NCBI RefSeq assembly: GCF_937958065.1
Contig: NZ_CALFXI010000097.1
Location: forward strand, 1 to 64,000
Source: an uncultured Steroidobacter sp.
GTDB lineage: Bacteria > Pseudomonadota > Gammaproteobacteria > Steroidobacterales > Steroidobacteraceae
DNA length: 64,000 nucleotides
Direction of reading: 5' to 3'
The notes below the pieces were generated by a model, which worked only from the letters and a program-made list of their open reading frames with translations, made no database searches and was not told the DNA's origin. Numbering within the stretch: position 1 is the stretch's first letter; each line of letters starts with the position of its first letter. A program made the position numbers and the translations under genes. Shown piece after piece: positions 26,200 to 35,145 of this stretch.

Positions 26200-26374
26200 G
26201 GGCTCCCGTGTTTATTCTTCCGGCACGAGCACAGGATGGTGCGTCCTGCCAGTTGGCCCGCGAGTCCGTACGGCGGGCAAGGGCCCCACACCAGATCGAA
26301 AGTCGCGCAACACGGCCCTGCCCCGTGCGATCCACTGCACGTACATTGCTCACCACCCCGCTTGGATATTCGTT

Positions 26375-27931
26375 CTAATGAGGGGCGGCAATCACCGGCT
26401 TGTCCGGCTGGCCCTCGAAGTGCGGCGTCATGATCTGCACCTGTGCCGCCGTGAACTCATCGAGGATGTTCGAGTTCAGCTCCGAGCGCACCGTCGCCCG
26501 ATACTCGGGACTCACCAGACGGACGTGCAACTGATACTCGACGAAGAAATCAGTCAACTCCCAACGCAGCACGCGCGGACTCGGGTCGCGTCGTACACCT
26601 TCCGTCCGGGCCGCTGCCTGCAACAGGAGCGCCTCCACCCGTCGCCAGGCCACGTCGTAGCCGATCGCGAGCGAAACGCTGAGCAATGCGCCCTGCTCGT
26701 CACCGAGCTTCGAGTAATTGATGAGCTTGTCGCTGGTCACCACCGCATTCGGCACCGTGATCTCTTCCCGGCGTATGGTGTGCAGCTTGGTCGCGAGCGG
26801 TCCCATCTCGGTGACATAGCCTTCGACGTCGCCGACCTTCACATAGTCGCCGATGCGAAACGACCGCGAGTACAACACCACCACGCCGCTGATCCATTGA
26901 TTCACCAGGCCCGCCGACGCCAATGACGCGCCGAGGCCGAGCACGAGGCTCATGCCTTGAAAGATGGGATTGTTCGACCAGGGCAGCAGGGAATATGCCA
27001 CCGCCAGCCCCAGCACCCAGATCAGGCCGCTGGCAATGCGCCGGGTGGCGCGTGCCTGCGCCTGCCCGATCCAGGTCATCGTGCGCACACCGTGCTCGAC
27101 CTCCGCGATCAGCCGAGCAACCCAGAGAGAAATGGTGCGCGTCATGAAGATCACCGCAACGATGCCGATGATGTTTGGCGTCGCCCGCACCACCGCAATC
27201 ACCGCATCCACAAACCGCGCTCGAAGATAGGCGCCCAGACGCTCGCCGAGCGGCTCGGTGTACGGAAAGGCTTGCAGAACGAAGATCACCAACAGGTAGC
27301 TCGCCGCGGCGATCGCGAGCCAGGCGAGCACTCGAAACGTGGCGCGCTTGACTGTCGCAAGCGTCGGGACGATGTCGACCCCTCCAATGACCCAACTCCG
27401 CAGGCGTAACCATTGCTCGAGCGTGCGAATCGCCCATTCGCGAACCAGCAAAATGAGTTTGACGATCAGAACGAAGGCCAGCAGCGCCAGCAAACTCAGC
27501 CCGATGCCTTGCGCCACCACCAAAGGGCGCTGCTGTTGCTCGCGTGCCTGCAATGCCTCACGCAGGCGATCCGCCGCACGCGCCGCCGCTTGCTCGAGCG
27601 TCGTCGATGCTTCGGCGTCGAGATCGCCCTCGACCAGGCCAAACGCAACATCCTGGCCCATGGTGACCAGAATACCTTGCAGCTCGCCTATCTCGGTCAC
27701 CCGTGTCGCAACGTTCCCTGCGACTCGCGAACGGAGGTGTTCCTCGATGCGCTTGCGAGCGTTCTGCACGCGCTGCTCCGGCGGCACACGGTCGACCGTT
27801 GCGCGAAAGATCACGATGGGCCGGTTCCACAACGACAGCACCGCCGGCTCCTCGACATGCGGTTCCTGTGCATGCCCCAATGTTCCCGCGCATGCGAGCA
27901 GCACAGCGAAGATGAAGCGCCAGCGGGTCAT
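26375..27931 (-). CDS. MscS-type mechanosensitive channel
   Basis: A 518-residue protein with a signal peptide, a periplasmic N-terminal region (about 25-150), several membrane helices, and the MscS core: pore-lining helix GMSLVLGLGASLASAGLVNQWISGVVVLYSRSFRIGDYVKVGDVEGYVTEMG and the cytoplasmic vestibule (IRREEITVPNAVVTSDKLINYS). It opens under membrane tension to release solutes. The ATG at 27931 overlaps the stop of the amidohydrolase gene (ATGA), coupling the two. It is longer than minimal MscS because of the periplasmic extension. Confidence 0.88.
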   Translation of the reverse strand: MTRWRFIFAVLLACAGTLGHAQEPHVEEPAVLSLWNRPIVIFRATVDRVPPEQRVQNARKRIEEHLRSRVAGNVATRVTEIGELQGILVTMGQDVAFGLVEGDLDAEASTTLEQAAARAADRLREALQAREQQQRPLVVAQGIGLSLLALLAFVLIVKLILLVREWAIRTLEQWLRLRSWVIGGVDIVPTLATVKRATFRVLAWLAIAAASYLLVIFVLQAFPYTEPLGERLGAYLRARFVDAVIAVVRATPNIIGIVAVIFMTRTISLWVARLIAEVEHGVRTMTWIGQAQARATRRIASGLIWVLGLAVAYSLLPWSNNPIFQGMSLVLGLGASLASAGLVNQWISGVVVLYSRSFRIGDYVKVGDVEGYVTEMGPLATKLHTIRREEITVPNAVVTSDKLINYSKLGDEQGALLSVSLAIGYDVAWRRVEALLLQAAARTEGVRRDPSPRVLRWELTDFFVEYQLHVRLVSPEYRATVRSELNSNILDEFTAAQVQIMTPHFEGQPDKPVIAAPH

Positions 27932-28986
27932 TTCACGTTTGCCTTCTCCCATGCGCGCACCCGTCGCCGCGCTTCATCGAACAGTCGTTCGTAATTCCCC
28001 TTGCGCAACTTCTCGCTGGCGTCCGGCGTGAGCTGAGCGAACAACGGCTGGTACATCTCGTAGATCTTGAGATAGCTCTGCTGATCCGTCGGTGCGACCT
28101 CATCGGTACCGAACAGGAAGCGATCCGGAAACTCATTGATGGTCTGCGCGACCCGCCGGGTCGTCTCCGGGGTCGCCAGGATGTACTTCGCCGTCTCGGT
28201 CCAGGAGATGTCGATGAACACGTGCGAGGTCGCAGGGTCCTGCAAGGCACGCCTCAACAGTTCCAGCTGGTTCTCGATCGGCCGGACGACGCGACCGACG
28301 CCGCAGTGTGCCCAGATGATGTTGGTCCGTGGATGACGACGGAACAGCGCCGAGAGCTGCTTCAAGTCATACGGCTCCTGCCCCTTGCGTGGATAAGGCT
28401 TGTCGGCGTCGTTGTGAATGATGACGACCATGCCCGCCTCGGCGGCGAACTCCATGATCCTGTCGAGCGCGGGATCGGTGAGCGAGGGGACCTCGCCGGC
28501 GATCTTCGAGGACACGAACTCCTTGTGGATCGTGAACTCGCCGATGCCCGTGAACACGCCCGGGAACGTCTTCAGCACCCGCTTGATGTGATCCACGGCG
28601 TACATGTCCGCGGGATTGAAGCCGGTGATCATCGGATCGAAGCGCGCCCGATCGCGCTCCGGCAACGACAGATACGCCATGGCGATGTAGGCGTCGGTGA
28701 ACGAGTAGTAATAGAGCGGCGAGTCGGTTTGCAGATAGTAGGTCGGCGCGAAATCGCCAGTGTTCCGATAGGACCAGGTCTGCTGCAGCGGAATGCCGAA
28801 CAGCGCCACTCGCCCGACTCGATCTCCCATGATCCGCAGGAACTCGCGGATGTCCGTCCCCTCCTGCACATAGTTGGTCAGATGAAAGTGCGAGTCGTAA
28901 ACCTCGTACTTCGACTGCGCGGCTTCGGCGGCGCAGCTCGCAACGGTGGCCGAGGCAAGCGCGGCAAGAACGACGAGTGGTCGCAT
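27928..28986 (-). CDS. Exported amidohydrolase-family metal-dependent hydrolase
   Basis: A 352-residue TIM-barrel enzyme of the amidohydrolase 2 type. VYDSHFHLTNY provides the HxH metal site, IIHNDAD and IIWAHCGVGR the later histidines, and FLFGTDEVAP the C-terminal Asp. The N-terminus MRPLVVLAALASATVASCAAEAAQ is an export signal; the VASC segment might make it a lipoprotein. Substrate unknown. It is 11 bp after a porin gene and overlaps the MscS gene by 4 nt, within the Gln/Asn/Asp cluster. Confidence 0.8.
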   Translation of the reverse strand: MRPLVVLAALASATVASCAAEAAQSKYEVYDSHFHLTNYVQEGTDIREFLRIMGDRVGRVALFGIPLQQTWSYRNTGDFAPTYYLQTDSPLYYYSFTDAYIAMAYLSLPERDRARFDPMITGFNPADMYAVDHIKRVLKTFPGVFTGIGEFTIHKEFVSSKIAGEVPSLTDPALDRIMEFAAEAGMVVIIHNDADKPYPRKGQEPYDLKQLSALFRRHPRTNIIWAHCGVGRVVRPIENQLELLRRALQDPATSHVFIDISWTETAKYILATPETTRRVAQTINEFPDRFLFGTDEVAPTDQQSYLKIYEMYQPLFAQLTPDASEKLRKGNYERLFDEARRRVRAWEKANVK

Positions 28987-28997
28987 GGCCTTCCTCT

Positions 28998-30365
28998 TCA
29001 GAACAGCAGCGAGGCGGCGACCGAGTAAGTCGGGCCGGTCTGGCCGCCAACATAGAAGCCGAACGTGCTGCTGACGGCAGACTTCTTGACGTGAATGATC
29101 TGCGCGTTGACGCGTAACTTGCGTGTCGGCGCAGGATAGTAATTGGTACCGATGATGTACTCACGAGATTGGCCGAACCCTGCATCCTCATCGCCGAACA
29201 CCCATGAGGTTGCGCCATACAGCTCCAGCTTCTGCTTGATCGGGAAGAACGCGCCCTGCACGTAGAATCCGTCATCGACGATCTTCGTGACCGGCAGCGC
29301 GCCATCGGCGACGAAGTTGTCGAGCCAGCGGCGGTAGTACTCGGCCTGCAGGAACATCCCTTTGTATTTGATGCCCGCGTCGATCGAGACCGACTCCCAA
29401 TCGGCCTCCTCCACGGTCACCCCCGGCGCAAGCGAGCCGGTGTTGAACAGCAGCAGACTGTCCGCCAGCCGCACCTGCGTGTTGTCGGGCTCGTTATTCT
29501 GCAGCGTCTGACGATTCTCCCGGCTGCGAATATGAGAAAAGCCGAAGCGCGTCGCGAGCGTCTTGTGATATTCCCAATCGCCGTAGGCGCCCTGGGGACC
29601 GAACTCGTGCGTGGTCGGCATCCACCACATGCCATAGCCCGTGCCCATATCGCGCGTGAGCTGACTGGCGGTGACGCCGAGCTGGCTCAGGTTGTTGGAC
29701 AGCGCGAGGTGATACCACAGGCCCGGAAGAATCTCGCCGTTGGCCCACAGCGTGCCGGTGAAGCTGCCACGAAAGAACTCGTCGGCCATCACGCGATCGT
29801 TCGCCAGCCATAACGGATGCGAGCCCATCACCGAGCGCGAGCCGCCCGGCGTGTTGATGCCGCCGTACAAGTTGAACCATTTGGTGAACTGATAACCGAG
29901 GAAGCCGTACAGCGTGGTCTGGTCCGTCGACATGACCGTCCAGACCGTCACCTGATAGCGCAGCTTGGGCGTATAGAACCAGCCTTTCAGATGGATCATG
30001 GCGCGATGAAACTGGATGTCCCGGCGCGTATCGATGTCGTGTTCGATCCCCAGGTGATCGACAAAGGTCTGCTCGGCCGGGCGCTGATCGATGTAACGCA
30101 CCAGCGCATACGCGCTCAACGCAACCTGCCCCAGCTGGTCCGAATCGAACAGCACGATGCCCAGACCGGTCGCGTCGATCGCGCCCCAGGTGGGCCGCTC
30201 ATCCGCCAGGCGCGGATCGGGCTGCAACAGCTTTGGTTGCACCTCTTCGTCGCCAGCTCCGGCCGGCGCATCGGTTTGTTCTGCTAGCGCGCCGCCGGCC
30301 AGAAGCAACAGGGAGCACATCGACGAGCGCCACACGCGAAGCGAAAGTGACGGCACCGCGCCCAT
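28998..30365 (-). CDS. Porin, OprO/OprP-like
   Basis: A 455-residue outer-membrane barrel. A signal peptide ending in LLLLAGGALA precedes a mature part with long alternating strands (IHLKGWFYTPKLRYQVTVWTV, GYQFTKWFNLYGGINTPGG, FLQAEYYRRWLDNF) and a terminal Phe in VAASLLF. The layout resembles phosphate-selective-type (OprO/OprP) porins, but the solute is unknown. The start at ATG 30365 gives a long signal; Met at 30320 is an alternative. It is 29 bp after glsA and 11 bp before the amidohydrolase. Confidence 0.75.
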   Translation of the reverse strand: MGAVPSLSLRVWRSSMCSLLLLAGGALAEQTDAPAGAGDEEVQPKLLQPDPRLADERPTWGAIDATGLGIVLFDSDQLGQVALSAYALVRYIDQRPAEQTFVDHLGIEHDIDTRRDIQFHRAMIHLKGWFYTPKLRYQVTVWTVMSTDQTTLYGFLGYQFTKWFNLYGGINTPGGSRSVMGSHPLWLANDRVMADEFFRGSFTGTLWANGEILPGLWYHLALSNNLSQLGVTASQLTRDMGTGYGMWWMPTTHEFGPQGAYGDWEYHKTLATRFGFSHIRSRENRQTLQNNEPDNTQVRLADSLLLFNTGSLAPGVTVEEADWESVSIDAGIKYKGMFLQAEYYRRWLDNFVADGALPVTKIVDDGFYVQGAFFPIKQKLELYGATSWVFGDEDAGFGQSREYIIGTNYYPAPTRKLRVNAQIIHVKKSAVSSTFGFYVGGQTGPTYSVAASLLF

Positions 30366-30394
30366 GCTTGCTCTCGCTGCCCCACGGCTCAACG

Positions 30395-31429
30395 TCACTT
30401 CGCCCTGGCGGCGACCGGTGCATACGGATTGCCGTGCAGCGTGTTGGAGATATCCGTGATCGCCTTCTGCGCGCGCACGCTGTTGCCCGCCTCGTCGAGC
30501 GGCGGTGACACCACGGCGATCCCAAACTTGCCCGGTGAAACCGCGATGATGCCGCCGCCGACCCCGCTCTTCGCCGGCAGACCCGTTTGGTACAGCCACT
30601 TGCCCGAGTCGTCGTACAGCCCCGCGGTCGCCATCACGGCCAGCACCTCCGGCACGTTCTGCGTCTTCATCACCTGCTTGCCCGTGACGGGATTCTTGCC
30701 GGCGTTCGCCAGCGTCGCCGCCATCGTCGCCAGATCCTTCGCATTGACGGCGATCGCGCACTGCTCGGTATAGATATCGACCGCACGTCCCGGATCGTCC
30801 TTGATGAATCCATAGGCATACATGAGCGCGCCGATCGCTTGATTGCGCTGGTTGCTGGCCGCCTCCGAATCGAACACTTCCTTGTCGACCCGGAGCGGAC
30901 GGCCGGCGAAATCCGAATGAAAGTCGAGGATGCTCTGCCACACCTCGTCCCGAGAGTTGCCTTGAACCATGCTCGTGGCGGTGATCGCGCCGGGATTCAC
31001 CAGCGGATTGATCTCCGGCCCGCCCAGCGCCTTCTCCGCGAACTCCACGGCAACGATCGAGTTGAACCGCATGCCGGTCGCATCCACGCCGATGCGCTTG
31101 ACGATGGCATCGGGTCCCTGCTGCTCCATGACCTTCGCCATGGTGAACACTTTGGAGATCGACTGGATCGAGACTTCCGATTTCACGTCGCCGGCGGTGT
31201 AGACCTTGCCGTCGGTGGTCACCAGCGCGATGCCGAAGATCTTGGGGTCGACGCGCGCCAGCGCCGGAATGTAATCGGCGTTCTTGCCCTCCTTGATGTC
31301 CTTGTACCTGGCGTACGCCGCGTTCAATGCGGCCTGGATCTGATCGGCCTGTTGCGCCATCACTGACGGCGTCGCGAGCAGCGCCAGCAGCCACGCCAGC
31401 GCGATCAAACCACCGTTGCGCGTACGCAT
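30395..31429 (-). CDS. glsA: Glutaminase A with an export signal
   Basis: A 344-residue serine-dependent glutaminase converting glutamine to glutamate and ammonia. Family motifs: YIPALARVDPKIFGIALVT, the nucleophile in SIQSISKVFTMA (S-x-x-K), NPLVNPGAI, and GGGIIAVSPGKFGIAVVSPPLDEAGNS. Unusually it begins with a clear Sec signal (LIALAWLLALLATPSVMAQ), placing it in the periplasm; the E. coli GlsA proteins are cytoplasmic. GGAGGAGAGTGAC precedes ATG 31429. It starts 1 bp before a DcaP-like porin stop and belongs with ansB and aspA. Confidence 0.92.
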   Translation of the reverse strand: MRTRNGGLIALAWLLALLATPSVMAQQADQIQAALNAAYARYKDIKEGKNADYIPALARVDPKIFGIALVTTDGKVYTAGDVKSEVSIQSISKVFTMAKVMEQQGPDAIVKRIGVDATGMRFNSIVAVEFAEKALGGPEINPLVNPGAITATSMVQGNSRDEVWQSILDFHSDFAGRPLRVDKEVFDSEAASNQRNQAIGALMYAYGFIKDDPGRAVDIYTEQCAIAVNAKDLATMAATLANAGKNPVTGKQVMKTQNVPEVLAVMATAGLYDDSGKWLYQTGLPAKSGVGGGIIAVSPGKFGIAVVSPPLDEAGNSVRAQKAITDISNTLHGNPYAPVAARAK

Positions 31430-31430
31430 G

Positions 31431-32624
31431 TCACTCTCCTCCAAACGTCATCCCGAAGCTGTACTTGAACGAGACCTGCACACGCACATCGTCCGAGGTG
31501 AAGCCGTCGCGGAAATTCTCGCGGCGGCCGTATTGAACCTCGGCGCCCCACAGGAATTTCTCCACCGGATTGAACAGCAGATTCACCAGCGCGTAGTCGC
31601 CCTTGTTGAAGGCGTTGTCGGCCTGGCCATTGGTGTTCTCGATGTCGACCATGGAATAGCCGATCGAAGTCGACATGGTGTCGGTCCAGTTGATATCGAG
31701 GAAGGCAACGACACCGAGCACCGGCAGGACCTTGCCGACGATCGGCCGCCGGGGGTCGCCGAAGTTGTTTTGTATGCCGACGTCTTCCGGCGCGTCGTTC
31801 ATGTAGTTCTCGATGCCCTCGCCGTACACGGCCTGCAGGCGCAGGGTGTGGTTGCCGAGCTTGAGGTTCGAGCTCAAATTGACGCCCCATCCGGTCTGGT
31901 TGCCGGACAGGTCGAACTGATCGGCCAGCTGATCCTCCCATTCGATGTAGCGCACGATGCCCGCGATCTCGACATAGCCCCAGCCGCGGCCCAGTCGAAA
32001 TTCGCCAGAGAGATCCGGATACGGAAAATGCGGCGCGATGTTCTGCAGCTCGATGCGGTCGGAGTACCTGCCCTGGTCGGCGGAGGCGCCCGGGCGCTCG
32101 AGCGCGAACGTCAGTCGCGTGTCGCCCTTGATCGGCATCCAGCGCATCTGGACATTGCGGAAGAACACCATGCCGTTCGGTCCCCAGTATTCGAGCGAGT
32201 TGGGGAACACGTCGATGTCCATGAACGGGCTCCACGTCTGGCCGGCACCGAACTGGCCGATCTCGCCGTAGGCATGCCGCAAACGCAATGTCGTCTGGCC
32301 GGCATCCACGCCGGTGCCGAACAGCTCCCACTCGAACAGCGTCTTCAACTCGCCCAGGCCGGTCGGCGTGCTGGTTTTCACGCCAAAACGAGTCTGGCGC
32401 ACGCTGGCGAACCAGTTCTGATCCGCGCCGAACTCGTTCGGGAAGGACGGCAGCTTGGTCGGGCGCAGCACATCGAACCAGTTGGGATCGTTCTGCTTGG
32501 TCTGATAGCCGTTGTCCAGCATCACGAAGCCATAGATGTCCATGGTGGACCGGCCTTCGTTTTCTTCGCCCAGTGCCACGCCCGCACACAGCAGACTCGA
32601 GATTCCGAGCAGCAACGTTCGCAT
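31431..32624 (-). CDS. DcaP-like trimeric porin
   Basis: A 397-residue barrel with a signal peptide (MRTLLLGISSLLCAGVALG). MDIYGFVMLDNGYQTKQNDPNWFDVLRPTKLP, SVRQTRFGVKT and AYGEIGQFGAGQTWSPFMD are typical of DcaP-like porins, which in Acinetobacter pass negatively charged dicarboxylates. That would suit glutamate, aspartate or fumarate here, as an inference. AGGAG lies upstream of ATG 32624. The 133-bp gap to the upstream porin may hold a promoter; the downstream gap to glsA is 1 bp. Confidence 0.82.
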   Translation of the reverse strand: MRTLLLGISSLLCAGVALGEENEGRSTMDIYGFVMLDNGYQTKQNDPNWFDVLRPTKLPSFPNEFGADQNWFASVRQTRFGVKTSTPTGLGELKTLFEWELFGTGVDAGQTTLRLRHAYGEIGQFGAGQTWSPFMDIDVFPNSLEYWGPNGMVFFRNVQMRWMPIKGDTRLTFALERPGASADQGRYSDRIELQNIAPHFPYPDLSGEFRLGRGWGYVEIAGIVRYIEWEDQLADQFDLSGNQTGWGVNLSSNLKLGNHTLRLQAVYGEGIENYMNDAPEDVGIQNNFGDPRRPIVGKVLPVLGVVAFLDINWTDTMSTSIGYSMVDIENTNGQADNAFNKGDYALVNLLFNPVEKFLWGAEVQYGRRENFRDGFTSDDVRVQVSFKYSFGMTFGGE

Positions 32625-32757
32625 GTTCGCCGTCTCCTGCATTGCCCCCCGCACCAGTTCGACAGTCGCGCGCGAGAACGCCGCGTCACGAGCATACAAA
32701 CTAGTCAGGTCTGTGAGATGCCGACACCGCTCTTGGTGAAAGACGACGTGCCCTCTG

Positions 32758-34029
32758 TCACATTTGCAGTTGCAGGCGCGTCTGGAAGAACTGGGTGGTC
32801 CCTTGCAGCCCGAAACGATCGAGCAGCCCATAGCCATAGGCGAATTCGAGTCGCACATTATCCGAGAGGTGCCAGTTGACCATGGGCGTGATGCGTCGAA
32901 ACCGGCCGCCGCGAATCAGCGGCTCATCCAGATCGGCGTAGGAATATCGCAGCACCAGCTCCCAAGCGCCGGGCCCGCCCTCGAACACGGTTCGTGCCGG
33001 CGACACTGCTTGAAACAATGCCGCCCGCGCGCTGTAGGGACGCGTCTCCCCGGTCAGCAGCCAGGCCGCGAATACCTCGCCCCCATGAAACAAGGGATCG
33101 CCCGATGCCGGCGCCGACACCTCGTTGAAGAAATACTCCATGCCGAACACCCACGGCCCATCGCGGTAGTACGTCTCGACGCCATACATATTCGAGTGAT
33201 GAGCCGCGAACGTGCCGGTATCGATCGCATACGACTGCGCGGGAAACGATTCCGGCTTGGAACGGAAGCGGAACGTGCCATCGTCGGATTCGCCATAGCG
33301 ATATTCCAACGCCAGGTGCAGCAGCCGCGGCGACTCCTGACCGCCGCCCAACGGCAACCATACCCCGCGGCCCGCGAACTGATTGTCGTTGCGATTGAAC
33401 GATTCGTTCTCCGAGCGCGTATCCTTGAACCAGCCGAGGTTGTAGACGAATTTGCCTCCGGCGGCAGCGCCGGTCCATTTCACGCCGTCGGCGAGGATGG
33501 GCAGGAAGGCATCGTTGGCAGCCGCACGCTCGTTTGCCCAGCCGTGATAGCCGACCATCGCCTTGTTGGTCGAGAACCCTTCCTTGGTACGGCCGACGAA
33601 CAAGTCGCCGCCCAGCTCGGGAACGTCGAGCATCAGACCGGTCTGCCGGAAGCGCCACGATTCGGCGACCGCGTCGTACATATAGCCCACTGTGTAACTG
33701 AGCCGCGGCAACTGCGGGAATTTTCCCTTCAGCAGCAAGCGAAAGTCGCGCAGCTGGCCGGTCGGCCGCAACGTCATCTGTTCCTTACTATCGCGGTCCT
33801 GCGCGTAAGCAACGTAGTCGTAGAGAAATCCGCCGCCGAGGCGCGCGGTGAAGTAGGGCCCCTCGTATTCGTTCCAGGTGACCAGCTTACGGCGTGGTCC
33901 GGGACCATCCGCTTCGGCCGCGTCGAGCGTGTTATAGATCTGCGTCGTTTGCTCTGAATCATCCGCGAGCGCGCCGCTCGTCCCTGCCACCAGCAACAAG
34001 CATGACACCCAGCGAGCGCGGACTCGCAT
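32758..34029 (-). CDS. Phosphate-selective-type porin (OprO/OprP family)
   Basis: A 423-residue barrel with a signal peptide (VSCLLLVAGTSGALA). GPYFTARLGGGFLYDYVAYAQD, LRDFRLLLKGKFPQLPRLSYTVGYMYDA and the repeated strand pattern to a final LQLQM fit the porin O/P family. Despite the family name the selectivity is unproven, and neighbours suggest amino-acid-type substrates. It starts 9 bp after the ansB stop, so it is co-transcribed with ansB and aspA. Confidence 0.8.
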   Translation of the reverse strand: MRVRARWVSCLLLVAGTSGALADDSEQTTQIYNTLDAAEADGPGPRRKLVTWNEYEGPYFTARLGGGFLYDYVAYAQDRDSKEQMTLRPTGQLRDFRLLLKGKFPQLPRLSYTVGYMYDAVAESWRFRQTGLMLDVPELGGDLFVGRTKEGFSTNKAMVGYHGWANERAAANDAFLPILADGVKWTGAAAGGKFVYNLGWFKDTRSENESFNRNDNQFAGRGVWLPLGGGQESPRLLHLALEYRYGESDDGTFRFRSKPESFPAQSYAIDTGTFAAHHSNMYGVETYYRDGPWVFGMEYFFNEVSAPASGDPLFHGGEVFAAWLLTGETRPYSARAALFQAVSPARTVFEGGPGAWELVLRYSYADLDEPLIRGGRFRRITPMVNWHLSDNVRLEFAYGYGLLDRFGLQGTTQFFQTRLQLQM

Positions 34030-34038
34030 ACTGCTTCA

Positions 34039-35115
34039 TCAATACAGGTCGTACAGGTTCTGGATGTCCGCTGGCGAGCGCTGCTGAAGCAATGCCAACG
34101 AAAGCAGAATTCGCGCCTTCTGCGGATTCAGCTCGTAGGAGGCGACGAATCCCAGCTTGTCATCGTCCAGCTCCACGTTGCGCCCGACATAGCCGGTCGG
34201 CACGCGGCTGCTGCGAACCACGACGACGCCCTTCTTCACGGCCCGCTCCGCGGCATCCACTCCCGCCTTGTTCATGTTGCCGTTGCCCACGCCCGCGATG
34301 ACGATGCCTTTCGCCCCGCGCTCGACCGAGCAATCGATCAGGTCTCCCGGCATATCGACATCCGCGAACACGACATCGACGCGCGGCAGTTTGGTGACAT
34401 TGCTGATGTCGAACTCGCTCTGCTTGGTGTGCTTCCAGGTCGGCGAGTTGTAGAAATGATTTTTTCCGTAGCTCGCGACCCCTACCAGGCCGCGCAACGG
34501 CGACATGAAGGTCTCGACCGCGGTCGTGCTGGTCTTGGTCAGCGAATGCGCCGCATGAATCTGATCGTTCATGACGACCATCACGCCGTGCCCTTTCGCC
34601 CTCGGATCGGCAGCGACTGCCACAGCGTTGTACAAGTTGAGAGGGCCGTCGGCGCTCAATGCTGTCGACGGGCGCATCGAGCCCACCATCACGACCGGCT
34701 TGTCGGTCTTCACGGTAAGATTCAGAAAGAACGCCGACTCCTCCATCGTATCGGTGCCGTGTGTGATGACGAAGCCATCGACGTCGGGACTCGGCGCAAG
34801 CTCATTGATGCGCTTGGCGAGCGTGAGCAGAATATCGAACGACATGTCCTGCGAGCCGACGTTCGCGACCTGCTCGCCTTTTACCGTCGCGAGCTTGTCG
34901 ATGCCCGGCACCGCGGCGAGCATCGCATCGATGGTCACCGCTCCTGATTTGTAACCGGATTGCGTGCCAGTCTCCGCGGCTCCGGCGATCGTGCCTCCCG
35001 TAGCCAGAATGGTTACATGCGGCTTGTCCTGCTGCGCGGCGGCCGCTTGCCAGCAGATCGCACATAGCAGCAGAGCCAGCACCGATGCGGCCCGGCTTCT
35101 GAATGGCGGATTCAT
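34039..35115 (-). CDS. ansB: Type II (exported) L-asparaginase
   Basis: A 358-residue enzyme that hydrolyses asparagine to aspartate and ammonia. A signal peptide (VLALLLCAICWQAAAAQ) precedes the two catalytic threonine motifs, ILATGGTIAGAAETG and FVITHGTDTMEESAFFLNL, and the Lys-containing GSMRPSTALSADGPLNLYNAV. It may also accept glutamine. It is 30 bp after aspA and 9 bp before a porin. The product aspartate is the substrate of the adjacent, also exported aspartate ammonia-lyase. Confidence 0.93.
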   Translation of the reverse strand: MNPPFRSRAASVLALLLCAICWQAAAAQQDKPHVTILATGGTIAGAAETGTQSGYKSGAVTIDAMLAAVPGIDKLATVKGEQVANVGSQDMSFDILLTLAKRINELAPSPDVDGFVITHGTDTMEESAFFLNLTVKTDKPVVMVGSMRPSTALSADGPLNLYNAVAVAADPRAKGHGVMVVMNDQIHAAHSLTKTSTTAVETFMSPLRGLVGVASYGKNHFYNSPTWKHTKQSEFDISNVTKLPRVDVVFADVDMPGDLIDCSVERGAKGIVIAGVGNGNMNKAGVDAAERAVKKGVVVVRSSRVPTGYVGRNVELDDDKLGFVASYELNPQKARILLSLALLQQRSPADIQNLYDLY

Positions 35116-35145
35116 ACCCTCATCTCCTCCCTCGACAGCGTCGAG

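Noticed and set aside
28998..31394. One 798-codon minus-strand frame joining glutaminase and porin regions
   Set aside because: The 5' part is an out-of-frame translation of glsA; only the porin from 30365 is real, so it is not a fusion protein.
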